Source of the DNA: DASRHT01 sp035650355
Lineage (GTDB): Bacteria; Chloroflexota; Ktedonobacteria; Ktedonobacterales; Ktedonobacteraceae
Length of the DNA: 64,000 bases
Assembly: GCA_035650355.1 (NCBI GenBank)
Contig: DASRHT010000102.1
Location: forward strand, 32,713 to 96,712
Direction: 5' to 3'
Below, piece by piece: positions 35,031 to 43,516 of this stretch. Position numbers and translations under genes: made by a program. The notes below the pieces were generated by a model that made no database searches, was not told the origin of the DNA, and worked only from the letters and a program-made list of their open reading frames with translations. Position 1 is the first letter of the stretch. Every line of letters starts with the position of its first letter.

Positions 35031-36320
35031 ATGAACTTATGGGCCGATCTGGAAAACAACCGCTTATCGCCGCATGATACGATGGAGCAGGGACGCCGGC
35101 AACGCGCGCGCCGCCCCACCGAACAGACCATCCTGTCCTCGCTCCGTGAATGGCTGTTACAAGACTATGCCGCCTCCTATTGCCGCTCGCTCGGCGCTAC
35201 CCGCATTTATCGCCGTTGCTACTGGATTGATGGGCTAGGGGTTGATAGCAAGATCACCGGGGCCGCCCAGATATCCATTGAACCCGAACAACAGAACGGC
35301 TCTCGAACGGGCAAAGGACGCAAAAAAGGAGCGGCCCCGGTCGTTCCTCCCATGCTTCAACCGGTGGTGACGCTCTCCCAGGCGCTTGAGCAGGAAAGTA
35401 AGCCGATTACCCTTTGCGGGCTGATGACGGAGGCGGGCAGTAGTAAGCGGAGAAGCGCGCGTGAAAAGAAAAACGGGGTGGTCAGAGAGATTGCCTTACC
35501 CAAAGAAAGCGGTATTGTGCAGGCAAGCTGGCTTGAAGTGGCTCCGCTGCTGCTGAAAGAGATTGAGCAATCGCCCGCTATCTTCCTGCTCAACCCGTTC
35601 GGACCCGCGACCTTTACCCAGGACAACCTGACAGCCCTCTACCAGCGTACCGTCCCCACCGAACTTTGCCTGCTGCTCTCGTATAAACAGATAGAGGCGT
35701 GCTTGCTGCTGGCCCGCCGCTCGTCCGAGCAGGCTGCCACGCTGACCGGATTGCTGCGCACTGACCGCTGGAAGGCTCTACCAACAGCAGAAGAGGAGCG
35801 AGAGCAGGCAGTTGATGGCTTTGTCACGTTATTCATAGCAGGAATGCAGCGTCACTTTCAGTTTCCGGTGCAATCTATCACGCTGCCGATGCAGACGCGT
35901 CCTGCCGTTGTGGAAGAGGCTCCATATTTGCTGCTCTTTGCCACGCGTCGCCAGGATAGCCTGTTGAGCATGAATGATGCCGTTTATCGCGAGTACCGCC
36001 GCGTCAATGAGCAGAGCCATCAGGGAGTGCTGGGCGCGGAATGGTTCGCGGCGCAGCAACGGGAACGCGCCGATGAGGATCTGGAGCAGCTCTATCAACG
36101 TACGTTGCAGCAGGGGCGCGCCCAGCGTATCCGCCGCTGGCCCGATCTCCGCCAGCAGCTATTGCTCGCTAATTTTGGCCGGTGCAGCGTTTACGATTAT
36201 GATATGATTATGCGCAAGTTATTACTGAATAAAGAGGTGCGCTGCGAATGGAGACGCGCTCCCATTGATCCCGCAGAGGATCGCATTCCGGGAAGCGATG
36301 ACACCCTGCTATGGCGCTAG
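35031..36320 (+). CDS. TcmP-like protein (three-Cys-motif partner family), tentative
   Basis: I only tentatively place this 429-residue protein. The segments LGATRIYRRCYWIDGLGVDS, SPAIFLLNPFGPATFTQDNL, YLLLFATRRQDSLLSMNDAV and a terminal winged-helix-like part resemble TcmP. Those proteins have a methyltransferase-like fold and often accompany a three-Cys-motif radical-SAM or zinc protein. No such partner is adjacent, and the usual FAGPG motif is replaced by DGLGVDS, so the catalytic site may be lost. There is no ribosome site at the ATG; a TAAAAT box ends about 13 bases upstream, so the transcript may be leaderless. Confidence 0.4.
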   Translation: MNLWADLENNRLSPHDTMEQGRRQRARRPTEQTILSSLREWLLQDYAASYCRSLGATRIYRRCYWIDGLGVDSKITGAAQISIEPEQQNGSRTGKGRKKGAAPVVPPMLQPVVTLSQALEQESKPITLCGLMTEAGSSKRRSAREKKNGVVREIALPKESGIVQASWLEVAPLLLKEIEQSPAIFLLNPFGPATFTQDNLTALYQRTVPTELCLLLSYKQIEACLLLARRSSEQAATLTGLLRTDRWKALPTAEEEREQAVDGFVTLFIAGMQRHFQFPVQSITLPMQTRPAVVEEAPYLLLFATRRQDSLLSMNDAVYREYRRVNEQSHQGVLGAEWFAAQQRERADEDLEQLYQRTLQQGRAQRIRRWPDLRQQLLLANFGRCSVYDYDMIMRKLLLNKEVRCEWRRAPIDPAEDRIPGSDDTLLWR

Positions 36321-36360
36321 TATCTTCCCACCCTCGGACACGATCAATCGTTGCTTGAAA

Positions 36361-36432
36361 TTCCGATCAACAACGCCGCTCCCGTGGCCTGTAGCTCCCC
36401 GATTCATCGTGGGAGCGCTCAGTTGATCGGTA
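36361..36432 (-). repeat. R2 element copy C (inverted orientation)
   Basis: CCGATCAAC (36363-36371) and GTTGATCGG (36422-36430) are complementary arms. Read on the minus strand the 50-base core starts TGAGCGCTCCC and ends GGGAGCGGCGTT. It shares the hairpin TAGCTCCCCGATTCATCG with copy B and the arms and flanks with copy A, so the parts have been reshuffled. The rest of the gap 36321-36751 is AT-rich with no gene. Confidence 0.75.
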
Positions 36433-36751
36433 AAGAGGGTCCCTATAAGGAGTGAGAAAGAGGTGTCACCAGGGGGAAACGTCAAGTATGGGGGTACTAA
36501 ACGTTTTGGCAACACCTCTAACATCAGTATACGTTGAAATTATGTATCCAGTAGCATAATTTTAACTGGAAGCTTTCGATTTTTGAGAAAGAAAAACTGC
36601 ATCTAAGAACTGTATTATGGAGAAAGAAGGTAGCAAGGGGAAGCAAAAAATTACAATCTTTTCTCACTACCATAACGTCTATTTACCACGTATAATTAAA
36701 GGAAAACAAGGAAGATAGTATCAAGGATAAACGGAAGAATAGAGGCAAAAA

Positions 36752-38710
36752 ATGCCACGTAAGCAGAAAAACGACGATCAGTATAATAATGGCCCCCACT
36801 ATAACGGCGAATTGTCCAGGTTTGAACCCTCCCCGGATGCCCGGCATATTGAAGTGCGCCGTTCTGAAGATGAACTGCTTGATAATCAGAGGGCGAGAAA
36901 CTCTACTATCCTGCCAAACATTGAGCATGGAGAGAAGTATCACGAGGCGGGCAAGCGCGACGTCGAAATGTACATTCGCACCTATAATACTCTGTTGCGC
37001 AGCTCTGGCGAGGTAAGCCTCAAAGCTCTGGTGCAGGCTCATTACAATATCGATTCCAGCCTGCATCCCGACGCACGTTCGCCCTATCCTGACATGTCGG
37101 CGTTCATCTATAGCGTCCTGCGTTTGCCTGCCGCGATCATTCATTGCGACCTGGTCCTGCTGGGGCAGTCCGAAGAAGTGTTTTTGCAGCAGGGCTTTCA
37201 CGTCAATACCTGGGAGGCCGTAACGGCCCCAGCCCGGCGGCGCAAATGGTTCTACGACGGCAAGCAAACGCTGGCCGCTTACGTTGCCAGCGTGAGCGAT
37301 ACCGATGATATTGTTCCCATCCTGGTCGCCTTCCAGATCGAGTGGAACAAAATCTACTATCTGCTCAAAGCCGACCCGACCACCATGCAGCTTTTAGAAG
37401 CGCGCATGGATCGCAACTCGCCGGTATTCGCCGAAATCAACAAAGTCGTGCGCGAACGATTGCACATTGCGCCCGACGACTGGGAGCGCATGGAGGTGAT
37501 CTGGGGCGATCTTCTCTGGGAGAACCTGCTGATGATCGGCAAGCAGCGCAAGAGCTTCGGCATGCGCATGTTGGGCGGGTCGCATGTAGGCTTTGTCAGG
37601 GCCACGCATCAATGGTGGACTCCGGTCAAAAGCTTGCTGGATACCCTGGGGCAGCCGGACCGCCCCATCTACTTCGTCTCCAGCAATACCCATAGCATGG
37701 TCAATCTTCTATCCGGCTCTATTCTCAATCACGAGAAAGATTTAGTCGATTTTGCGCTGCATGGGCATGATCCTTATCTTGCCGATGAATGTCGCAAGCT
37801 CCAGCAGGGACTGGTGCCGGGCAATTGGCAGAACTTCCTCTACTTTGTCGCTCGCGAATGGAGCCATACCCCGCAGGGCAGCGATTTCCTGATCAATCGT
37901 GCCCGCGAGGAGCAGGAGCGCGGCATCTGGCGCGTAGGGGCGCGTCACGGCCTGGAGATCGATGCCCAGATTTTCGAGCTGGCTAAACTGCACCAGATAG
38001 AGATCGATCCGCGCTGTCGCATGTCGAATATAGATCTGCTGGCTCAGAGCCAGGCCATTGTGCTGAACATCGATTATCCGCTGGGTATGGCGGCATACCG
38101 CATGATGCGCGAGATTATGGAAAATCAAACTCAGGTTCGCGGCATCTACATTCTTGGCAAGGCGGCCACGCTCAACGGCAGCATTGGCGACGTGATGATC
38201 TCTAACGTTGTCATGGATGAACATAGCCAGAACACGTATTGGCTGGATAACTGCTTTACGGCGCAAGAGGTGCAGCCCTACCTGATCTACGGCTCGGTCC
38301 TGGATAATCAGAAAGCCATCTCGGCCAAAGGAACCTTCCTGCAAAACCGCCAATATCTGGACTTCTACTACCAGGCCAATTTCACCGTTGTGGAGATGGA
38401 GAGCGGCCCTTACCTCAACGCCGTCTATGAAGATCAGTACCTGCTGCGTTATCCAACCGGGGAAAATATCAATTTCGCGCGCCTGCCTTACGAATTGGGC
38501 ATCCTGCACTACGCGTCGGATACCCCCTACACGCGCGGCAAAAATCTCGGCGCGGGCAGCCTCTCCTACTTTGGCATGGACTCGACCTACGCCTGCACGG
38601 TCGCCATCGTACGCCGCATCCTGGAGAACGAGATCAGCAGGGTCCAGCAACAGAGCAAGGAAGAGCCTACCAGAAGGGAAGAAGAGCAGGCGCAGACGGA
38701 AGCAGTATAG
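36752..38710 (+). CDS. Large protein with nucleoside-phosphorylase-like C-terminal domain
   Basis: The 652-residue protein is not one I can name. Residues 70 to about 300 are helical, with HVNTWEAVTAPARRRKWFYD and FQIEWNKIYYLL. Residues from about 430 look like a nucleoside phosphorylase/nucleosidase fold: GIYILGKAATLNGSIGDVMI and VVEMESGPYLNAVYE, the latter matching the EMES ribose-binding signature of MTA/SAH nucleosidases and phosphorylases. A second, shorter copy of that fold's start may lie at 300-345 (PIYFVSSNTHSMVNLLSGS). The charged Glu-rich tail is probably disordered. GAGG stands seven bases before the ATG. It could act on a nucleoside or a nucleotide signal. Confidence 0.6.
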   Translation: MPRKQKNDDQYNNGPHYNGELSRFEPSPDARHIEVRRSEDELLDNQRARNSTILPNIEHGEKYHEAGKRDVEMYIRTYNTLLRSSGEVSLKALVQAHYNIDSSLHPDARSPYPDMSAFIYSVLRLPAAIIHCDLVLLGQSEEVFLQQGFHVNTWEAVTAPARRRKWFYDGKQTLAAYVASVSDTDDIVPILVAFQIEWNKIYYLLKADPTTMQLLEARMDRNSPVFAEINKVVRERLHIAPDDWERMEVIWGDLLWENLLMIGKQRKSFGMRMLGGSHVGFVRATHQWWTPVKSLLDTLGQPDRPIYFVSSNTHSMVNLLSGSILNHEKDLVDFALHGHDPYLADECRKLQQGLVPGNWQNFLYFVAREWSHTPQGSDFLINRAREEQERGIWRVGARHGLEIDAQIFELAKLHQIEIDPRCRMSNIDLLAQSQAIVLNIDYPLGMAAYRMMREIMENQTQVRGIYILGKAATLNGSIGDVMISNVVMDEHSQNTYWLDNCFTAQEVQPYLIYGSVLDNQKAISAKGTFLQNRQYLDFYYQANFTVVEMESGPYLNAVYEDQYLLRYPTGENINFARLPYELGILHYASDTPYTRGKNLGAGSLSYFGMDSTYACTVAIVRRILENEISRVQQQSKEEPTRREEEQAQTEAV

Positions 38711-38739
38711 CGGTTTTGCAAGAGACCGTCATATCTGCA

Positions 38740-39711
38740 CTAACTGTTGCGATTTCTCGGGATGGTTCGCAGCATCGGATGGGTCTCGGTATGCACGACG
38801 AGTTCGAAGACATCGGGCCTGGCATAATGCCCCGCGACGTCGAGCATCCATTTGGGGCCGCGCATCTGTCGCGGGTCCAGCTCTGCATAGAGGATCTCTT
38901 CCTTGTGGCGCACCGGTCCGGCGATGAAGAAGCCATCGGGATTGACAATCGCGCTATCACCCACGTTGATCCATTCGGCGGACTCAGCATAGAATTTCTG
39001 CTTGACCGCGAAATGATCGGGGATATCGTTTTTGTGCATGACGATACAACACCCTAAGACATACACGCGCCCCTCTTTAGCAATGTGACGCAGCGTGGAG
39101 AGCCAGGGCTGCCCACGGTCCCAGGTCACGGCAACGTAGATCTGCGTTCCCCAGGCGTACATGGCGTAGCGAGCCAGCGGCATATAGTTTTCCCAGCAGA
39201 TCAGGCCGCCCAGCTTCCCCAGTGGCGTATCGTACGCCTGCAACGTGCTACCATCGCCCTGCGCCCAGACCATGCGCTCCCCGCCCGTCGGTATGAGCTT
39301 GCGATGCTTGCCCATGATGTTGCCCTGATCGTCGATGTAGAGCAGTGTATTGTAGAGGCTGGCCCCGCTCGCCTCTGCGTTGCGCTCGCTCATACCTATG
39401 ACAACATAGGCGTTAGCTTCCTGCGCAGCGCGACATAACGCATCAGTTGCATCGCCGGGGATCGTCACGGCGTTGGCAAGCAGCTCAGCATACAGTTCAT
39501 TGAGCATCTGCTCTTCTCGCGGCGGAACGGCCCATATCCAGTCGGGATAGGCCGGAATGAACGACTCGGGGAAGACGATCAGGCGCGCGCCCTCGCGTCC
39601 CGCTGTAACGATCAAATCGCACGCTTTCTCGACCGTGGCGGCCCGATTGAGAAATACCGGCGTGGCCTGGACGACCGCAACCTTAAAGGGGGTATTGCCT
39701 TCGTTATACAT
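38740..39711 (-). CDS. Nitrilase-family carbon-nitrogen hydrolase
   Basis: The 323-residue enzyme has the nitrilase triad: Glu49 in VFPESFIPAYPDWIW, Lys138 in GKHRKLIPTGGERMVWAQG and Cys172 in GGLICWENYMPLARYAMY. These segments match true aliphatic/aryl nitrilases and cyanide hydratases more than amidases. It would convert a nitrile to acid and ammonia. It is convergent with the phosphorylase-like gene, 29 bases apart. Confidence 0.9.
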   Translation of the reverse strand: MYNEGNTPFKVAVVQATPVFLNRAATVEKACDLIVTAGREGARLIVFPESFIPAYPDWIWAVPPREEQMLNELYAELLANAVTIPGDATDALCRAAQEANAYVVIGMSERNAEASGASLYNTLLYIDDQGNIMGKHRKLIPTGGERMVWAQGDGSTLQAYDTPLGKLGGLICWENYMPLARYAMYAWGTQIYVAVTWDRGQPWLSTLRHIAKEGRVYVLGCCIVMHKNDIPDHFAVKQKFYAESAEWINVGDSAIVNPDGFFIAGPVRHKEEILYAELDPRQMRGPKWMLDVAGHYARPDVFELVVHTETHPMLRTIPRNRNS

Positions 39712-39806
39712 AACGTCCTACCTATGTATGAGCATAATTTCACCGGTTAAAAATGTACCTGATTCTCAGGTAGCTGTGGACTTATGCCGACAGTGCTCGT
39801 TTTCGT

Positions 39807-39848
39807 GCTAGAGGTGGTGCAAAGCGCAAGCTTTGCACCACCTCTAGC
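39807..39848. repeat. Perfect 19-bp inverted repeat
   Basis: GCTAGAGGTGGTGCAAAGC (39807-39825) is exactly complementary to 39830-39848, with loop GCAA. It lies between two minus-strand genes and may serve as the terminator of the upstream zinc-ribbon gene. Confidence 0.8.
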
Positions 39849-39879
39849 AACTTTTTGCGCGACGAAGTTGCGTCCCGCT

Positions 39880-41163
39880 CTACGGGGCAAGCGTCAGGGT
39901 CGCCATCAACTGGGCGTGAATATAGCCGGTAATAGCTCCTGCCTCGCCCGGCACGGGATCAATACTTTCGTCATTATCAGTATCGACTCCGTTCAGGATG
40001 TGATCGGATAGCGTGGCAATCTCCTGAATTTTCGCGGTATCACCAGGATTTGTGAGCAATGCATGGTCATCCCGGTCAACGGTGGTCGCCCAGCCCTTGA
40101 TATTGTCGGTGGCGATAATGACGTCTCTGGCCTGATTTTTGATAGTGTCCGTTGAGTCAGGCTGGGTTGCTGCCAGCGAGGCATGTATGGAGGCGGTCGC
40201 GGCGTATCCCTTTGGGCCAAGCAGGCCGAAGCCATCACCGCTCAACGTAATATTGAGCACCCCACACAGAGGAGGAAGCGCCCGCGGACGATTTTTTTGC
40301 GCACCTTCAATAATATCGATCATATTCTGTGCAATACACTGCACGATCAGAGGGGTGCCGCCGGTCGAGGCATTTTTGAGTAGCCCCGCCTGATTATTTA
40401 GCTGTCGTGCCTGTTCGCGTAATCCCACCATCAAGCCAATATTGCCGGGCGTACCCGGGAAACTGACGAGCAGGTGTTTAATATGGATAAAGGCCAGAGG
40501 TGGGAAAGTTGCCGAAAGTACTACTTTTCCGGTTGGCAATTTTGCATCGCCCTGCTCCTGCGTAATCTCGACCTTATCCCCCTGCGCCAGCAAATTCGTT
40601 CCCCTGGCGGTAAAGTTCAGCGTAAACTTCTGGTCCTGCGCGATCAGAATGCCCAGAGAGAGGATCTGCTCGGTCTGGTCATTAAGCAGCCAGGCGTGAT
40701 ATTGAGAGCCGGAAGGGAGCGCGCCCAGGCCGCTGACGTTGATATTGACGATATTGCTATGATCCTGACCGCCCTGGTTGTCGCTGAATGATACTTGGCC
40801 CTGGATACCGCCAGCGCCGCCGTTGTAGTTGTTTTTGATCAGAGCGATTAGTCCGCCTGTGATGACGATGACGAGCAGCGACAAAGTAATGAGCAAGACC
40901 GGACCATTATCGAAGCGGGGAGAACGTGGGGGCATCGCTGGAAATGGCGGTGTGCTACGCGGGGGCTGGTTAGCGGGGGAGGAAATAGGGAGCCGGGGAG
41001 GGGATTGAACCGGGAAATTTCTGCCCCTGTCTCCAGCCCTTGCCCTATTTGCTACGTTCCCAATAGTGGCGCCGCGAGCGTAAATGGGAGCGACCTGGTT
41101 ACCACAATTTCCACAAAACGAAGCGCCCGCCTCCAGTGGCTCATTGCATTTTGGACAAAACAT
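39880..41163 (-). CDS. Zinc-ribbon, single-TM protein with anti-sigma-like outer domain
   Basis: The 427-residue protein starts MFCPKCNEPLEAGASFCGNC, a zinc ribbon. A Pro/Arg-rich cytoplasmic stretch, one TM helix (about 88-110) and an outer part follow. The outer part contains a beta domain (SGSQYHAWLLNDQTEQILSL) resembling the RskA/anti-sigma-K outer domain, then a helical region. GGGGGAG stands just before ATG 41163; the open frame extends to 41217 without a site. It has the same cytoplasmic ribbon and single TM as the gene at 29386. A sensing role is an inference. Confidence 0.65.
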   Translation of the reverse strand: MFCPKCNEPLEAGASFCGNCGNQVAPIYARGATIGNVANRARAGDRGRNFPVQSPPRLPISSPANQPPRSTPPFPAMPPRSPRFDNGPVLLITLSLLVIVITGGLIALIKNNYNGGAGGIQGQVSFSDNQGGQDHSNIVNINVSGLGALPSGSQYHAWLLNDQTEQILSLGILIAQDQKFTLNFTARGTNLLAQGDKVEITQEQGDAKLPTGKVVLSATFPPLAFIHIKHLLVSFPGTPGNIGLMVGLREQARQLNNQAGLLKNASTGGTPLIVQCIAQNMIDIIEGAQKNRPRALPPLCGVLNITLSGDGFGLLGPKGYAATASIHASLAATQPDSTDTIKNQARDVIIATDNIKGWATTVDRDDHALLTNPGDTAKIQEIATLSDHILNGVDTDNDESIDPVPGEAGAITGYIHAQLMATLTLAP

Positions 41164-41612
41164 AGCTCCCCCGATTTTTCTACAGATAAGTGCCTCTGTA
41201 GCGCATCCTGCTTTCAAATATCTATGCCGAAAAAACTATCCTTGTGATCTTCATTCTCAGGGTAATTGCTTACTGCCAGCCCTCACTTGTGTTTCGACGT
41301 AGGGCGAAGCAACTCATTTTTTGTTAGACGATACCAGAGTGAGTATAGCACGGGAAATCACCCCATACAAGTTTTTGTGCGTTTTGGACCCAGTTGCTCC
41401 GGCAATCTTTACACTTTTTCTATGCCAGCCGCGAGGCGTATCTCGCGATCACCTGGAGTTCCTCTTCACCATCTAATCTCAGCCGCGCGAGGCTCCATCA
41501 CACCACTGCCAGGCTCGCGCATCGCCCCTGGCTTCACAAGCCGTCTCAGATCAATCTGAATAGGAAAATGTCCTGATTGACTACTCCAAAAAGGCTGCTA
41601 AAAATGAGCCTT
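41164..41612. other. Gene-free stretch upstream of the zinc-ribbon gene
   Basis: I find no gene with motifs here. Short open frames at 41266-41576 have no ribosome site, and their translations are not family-like. The minus-strand promoter of the zinc-ribbon gene should lie within it. Confidence 0.4.
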
Positions 41613-41767
41613 GCAGGGCTTTTCCGTGTTCGTCATGCTCGCAGGGCGAAGCCCTGCTCGCAAGGGGAGAGAGGTGCCGGCACCTCTCTCCCCTTGCTCT
41701 GCGCCCCGTTCGGGGCGCGAACCCCGGCAGCAGGAGTCAGAGGAGAGGACAACTGAAAAGCCCTGCG
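41613..41767. mobile_element. R4 MITE-like element, second unit
   Basis: The left end GCAGGGCTTTTCCGTG and the reverse of the right end GCAGGGCTTTTCAGTT share 12 exact bases and further scattered matches. The centre is a perfect 38-base palindrome (41660-41697), flanked by GCAGGGC/GCCCTGC (41641-41657) and GCGCCCCG/CGGGGCGC (41701-41718) hairpins. The architecture (terminal repeats, central palindrome with AGGTGCC, side hairpins) matches the unit at 28990-29156. Confidence 0.65.
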
Positions 41768-42291
41768 AGCCTTGCGCAACCCCTTTCATGAGGCGGCTTG
41801 TAATGTTATATTGTGAGGGTAGCCGTCTGAAAGGCAGGAGAGACCCGTTGGGGTTTGTAATATCGAGAATCGATGCCCAACAGCAGGGCAAGCGCGAGGC
41901 CCCCTCTCCATCTCCCCCAGCCCCTTGCCCCTACCGATCACCCAACGTCGCACCTTCCCGCAAAACAAAACCGAACGGTATGCACGATGTTGGACCGAAA
42001 GGGTAGGGGCAAGGGGTTGTGTGGAGAGGGGCGGGGGCCTCGCGCTTGCCCTGGTGCGGGTTCGTGGGTGTACGGTCGATAAATCGGACGCGCTGAAGCT
42101 GGTCGCTACGAAGCATACTGCTGTTGGGGAGAGCCCTCGCCGTCTCCCCAGCCTTTCCCGACCGCCCAACGTTGCATCTTACCTGGAATGAATCCGAACA
42201 GTATGCACGATATTGGACTGGAGGCGGTAGGGACCTCGCGCTTGCCCTGTGGATCGGTGCGATTTTGGGGCGGATGAGCGGTAAACCGGGC

Positions 42292-42398
42292 GCGATAAAT
42301 CGGGTCGCTACGACATAGGTGGGATTTCCGATATATTGGGTGACATGGGCTATAGGGAGGAGGGCACTGAAGCGAACGCGATAAATCGGGTCGCTACG
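42292..42398 (+). repeat. Two R3 copies (GATAAATCGGGTCGCTACG)
   Basis: The 21-base motif containing GATAAATCGGGTCGCTACG is exact at 42292-42312 and 42378-42398. A third exact copy is at 57611-57631, and a split variant lies near 42078-42116. A loose GGTAAACCGGGC or AAGCGAAC precedes it. Confidence 0.75.
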
Positions 42399-42423
42399 GC
42401 AGCTCAGGCATTTTATATTGGCT

Positions 42424-42449
42424 GTAGGGGCAACCCTTGCGGTTGCCCT
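42424..42449 (+). repeat. R1 hairpin repeat
   Basis: GTAGGGGCAACCCTTGCGGT then TGCCCT folds as GGGCAACC-CTTGC-GGTTGCCC, a perfect eight-base-pair stem. This is the cleanest R1 copy in the window. It lies 25 bases beyond the end of the cytochrome-like gene. Confidence 0.75.
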
Positions 42450-42473
42450 GTTGGGGACGCGGATTGCCCTGGC

Positions 42474-43379
42474 TTACGCGGGCGTGATGACGTGCAGGAC
42501 GTTCGCTAGCAGTTCCATGATGCTATGATAGGCGATGACGAGTAGGGCCAGACAGGCAAGGGCGATATGAAACGTGCGCCAGGCGCGAATGATGAATTGC
42601 GCCCGCTGCTGCCGCTTGAGCGATTTCACCAGGGCCAGGCGCGTGGTCAACGTCTCGACCGCCAGTTGAAAGTCTCTGCGCTCGGTAGGCATAATCATTG
42701 GGAACATAGCTGTGTGGCTCGATGGCTGGTACTTTGCTCCATCCTCGATGGCTGTCAGGCAGTATTGTTTGAGCGGCTCGGACTTGCCTGCACATAATCG
42801 CTCTACCGTATATTCCAGTTCCAGGATGCGCTCCTCCAGAGCCCGCATAATGCCCACTCCGTTCGTGCCAGCTTCGCTGGCGATTCTGTGCGCCTGCCAC
42901 AGATCGAGCAAACGACCGATGATGCCGCTGGCAACCAGAAAGATCAGAGCGAAGAGCGCGCTGGTTGCCCAGTAGGTATCGGTCAGGCAGGAGAGATTGG
43001 TGCAATAGTCGTGGGTGATGCGGGTGTAGTTGTCGTGCATGAAGACGATCAGGATGGTGGCGATACCGATCCAAGTATGCATCCAGAGCCACCCCTGGAC
43101 TTTGCCCAGCAATCCGCGCATAAAGCGACGACGCAGCGAGTAGGCGGCGGTGCTCACGATCATGATAAAAGCGATGATGCCGAAGATACGGAGCGGGTCG
43201 TTAATCGGCTCCGGGTCTTGCTGAGTCTTGACTGCGTAAAAGTACCACAGAAAGATGCCCAGGTAGAGCACCAGCGCGCAAACGAGCCAGAGCCAGCGCG
43301 TTGTTGACGAGGGCGTTTTCCAGAGGCGCCGCAACGTGCGCTTTTGTGCTGGCTGTGATGGTCTTGTGGCAATCGACAT
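42474..43379 (-). CDS. Diheme cytochrome b-like membrane protein
   Basis: The 301-residue protein has about five membrane helices (29-50, 64-82, 98-117, 137-156, 264-288). Two of them hold histidines 14 residues apart: His101/His115 in WMHTWIGIATILIVFMH and His271/His285 in FHIALACLALLVIAYH. Paired helices with this spacing bind two stacked b hemes in cytochrome b, b561 and ferric-reductase-like proteins. A cytoplasmic helical insert lies between helices 4 and 5. GAGGAG before ATG 43379 sets the start. It is the last gene of a four-gene operon whose other members carry FAD, Fe-S and Rieske centres, so it is the probable transmembrane electron conduit. Confidence 0.75.
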   Translation of the reverse strand: MSIATRPSQPAQKRTLRRLWKTPSSTTRWLWLVCALVLYLGIFLWYFYAVKTQQDPEPINDPLRIFGIIAFIMIVSTAAYSLRRRFMRGLLGKVQGWLWMHTWIGIATILIVFMHDNYTRITHDYCTNLSCLTDTYWATSALFALIFLVASGIIGRLLDLWQAHRIASEAGTNGVGIMRALEERILELEYTVERLCAGKSEPLKQYCLTAIEDGAKYQPSSHTAMFPMIMPTERRDFQLAVETLTTRLALVKSLKRQQRAQFIIRAWRTFHIALACLALLVIAYHSIMELLANVLHVITPA

Positions 43380-43516
43380 ACGATTGTTCTCCTCTTCATA
43401 TCTCTTCCTGATGAATGCATTTTCACTTGACATTCTCAGGTATAGCATATATATACTTCCTCAAAGGGAGACGGCGAAAACGTGTGCTAACCGACCTGCT
43501 TGCGGGCTTGAAACCA

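Larger units (their letters stand above)
41768..42473. repeat. Nested repeat zone without genes
   Basis: Two related blocks, about 41880-42070 and 42130-42260, each carry GCAAGCGCGAGG-like ends, ACCGAACGGTATGCACGAT or TCCGAACAGTATGCACGAT, and a GGTAGGG segment. R3 motifs follow at 42292-42312 and 42378-42398, and an R1 hairpin at 42424-42449. No open frame here looks real. It appears to be layered insertion or duplication. Confidence 0.65.

Noticed and set aside
41266..41576. Short plus-strand frames upstream of the R4 unit
   Set aside because: They looked at first like the tail of a transposase, but no transposase motif, start site or terminal repeat could be found.
42078..42116. Fourth R3 copy
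   Set aside because: CGATAAATCGG and GGTCGCTACGAAG are present but separated by extra bases, so it is only a split variant and is not counted as an exact copy.
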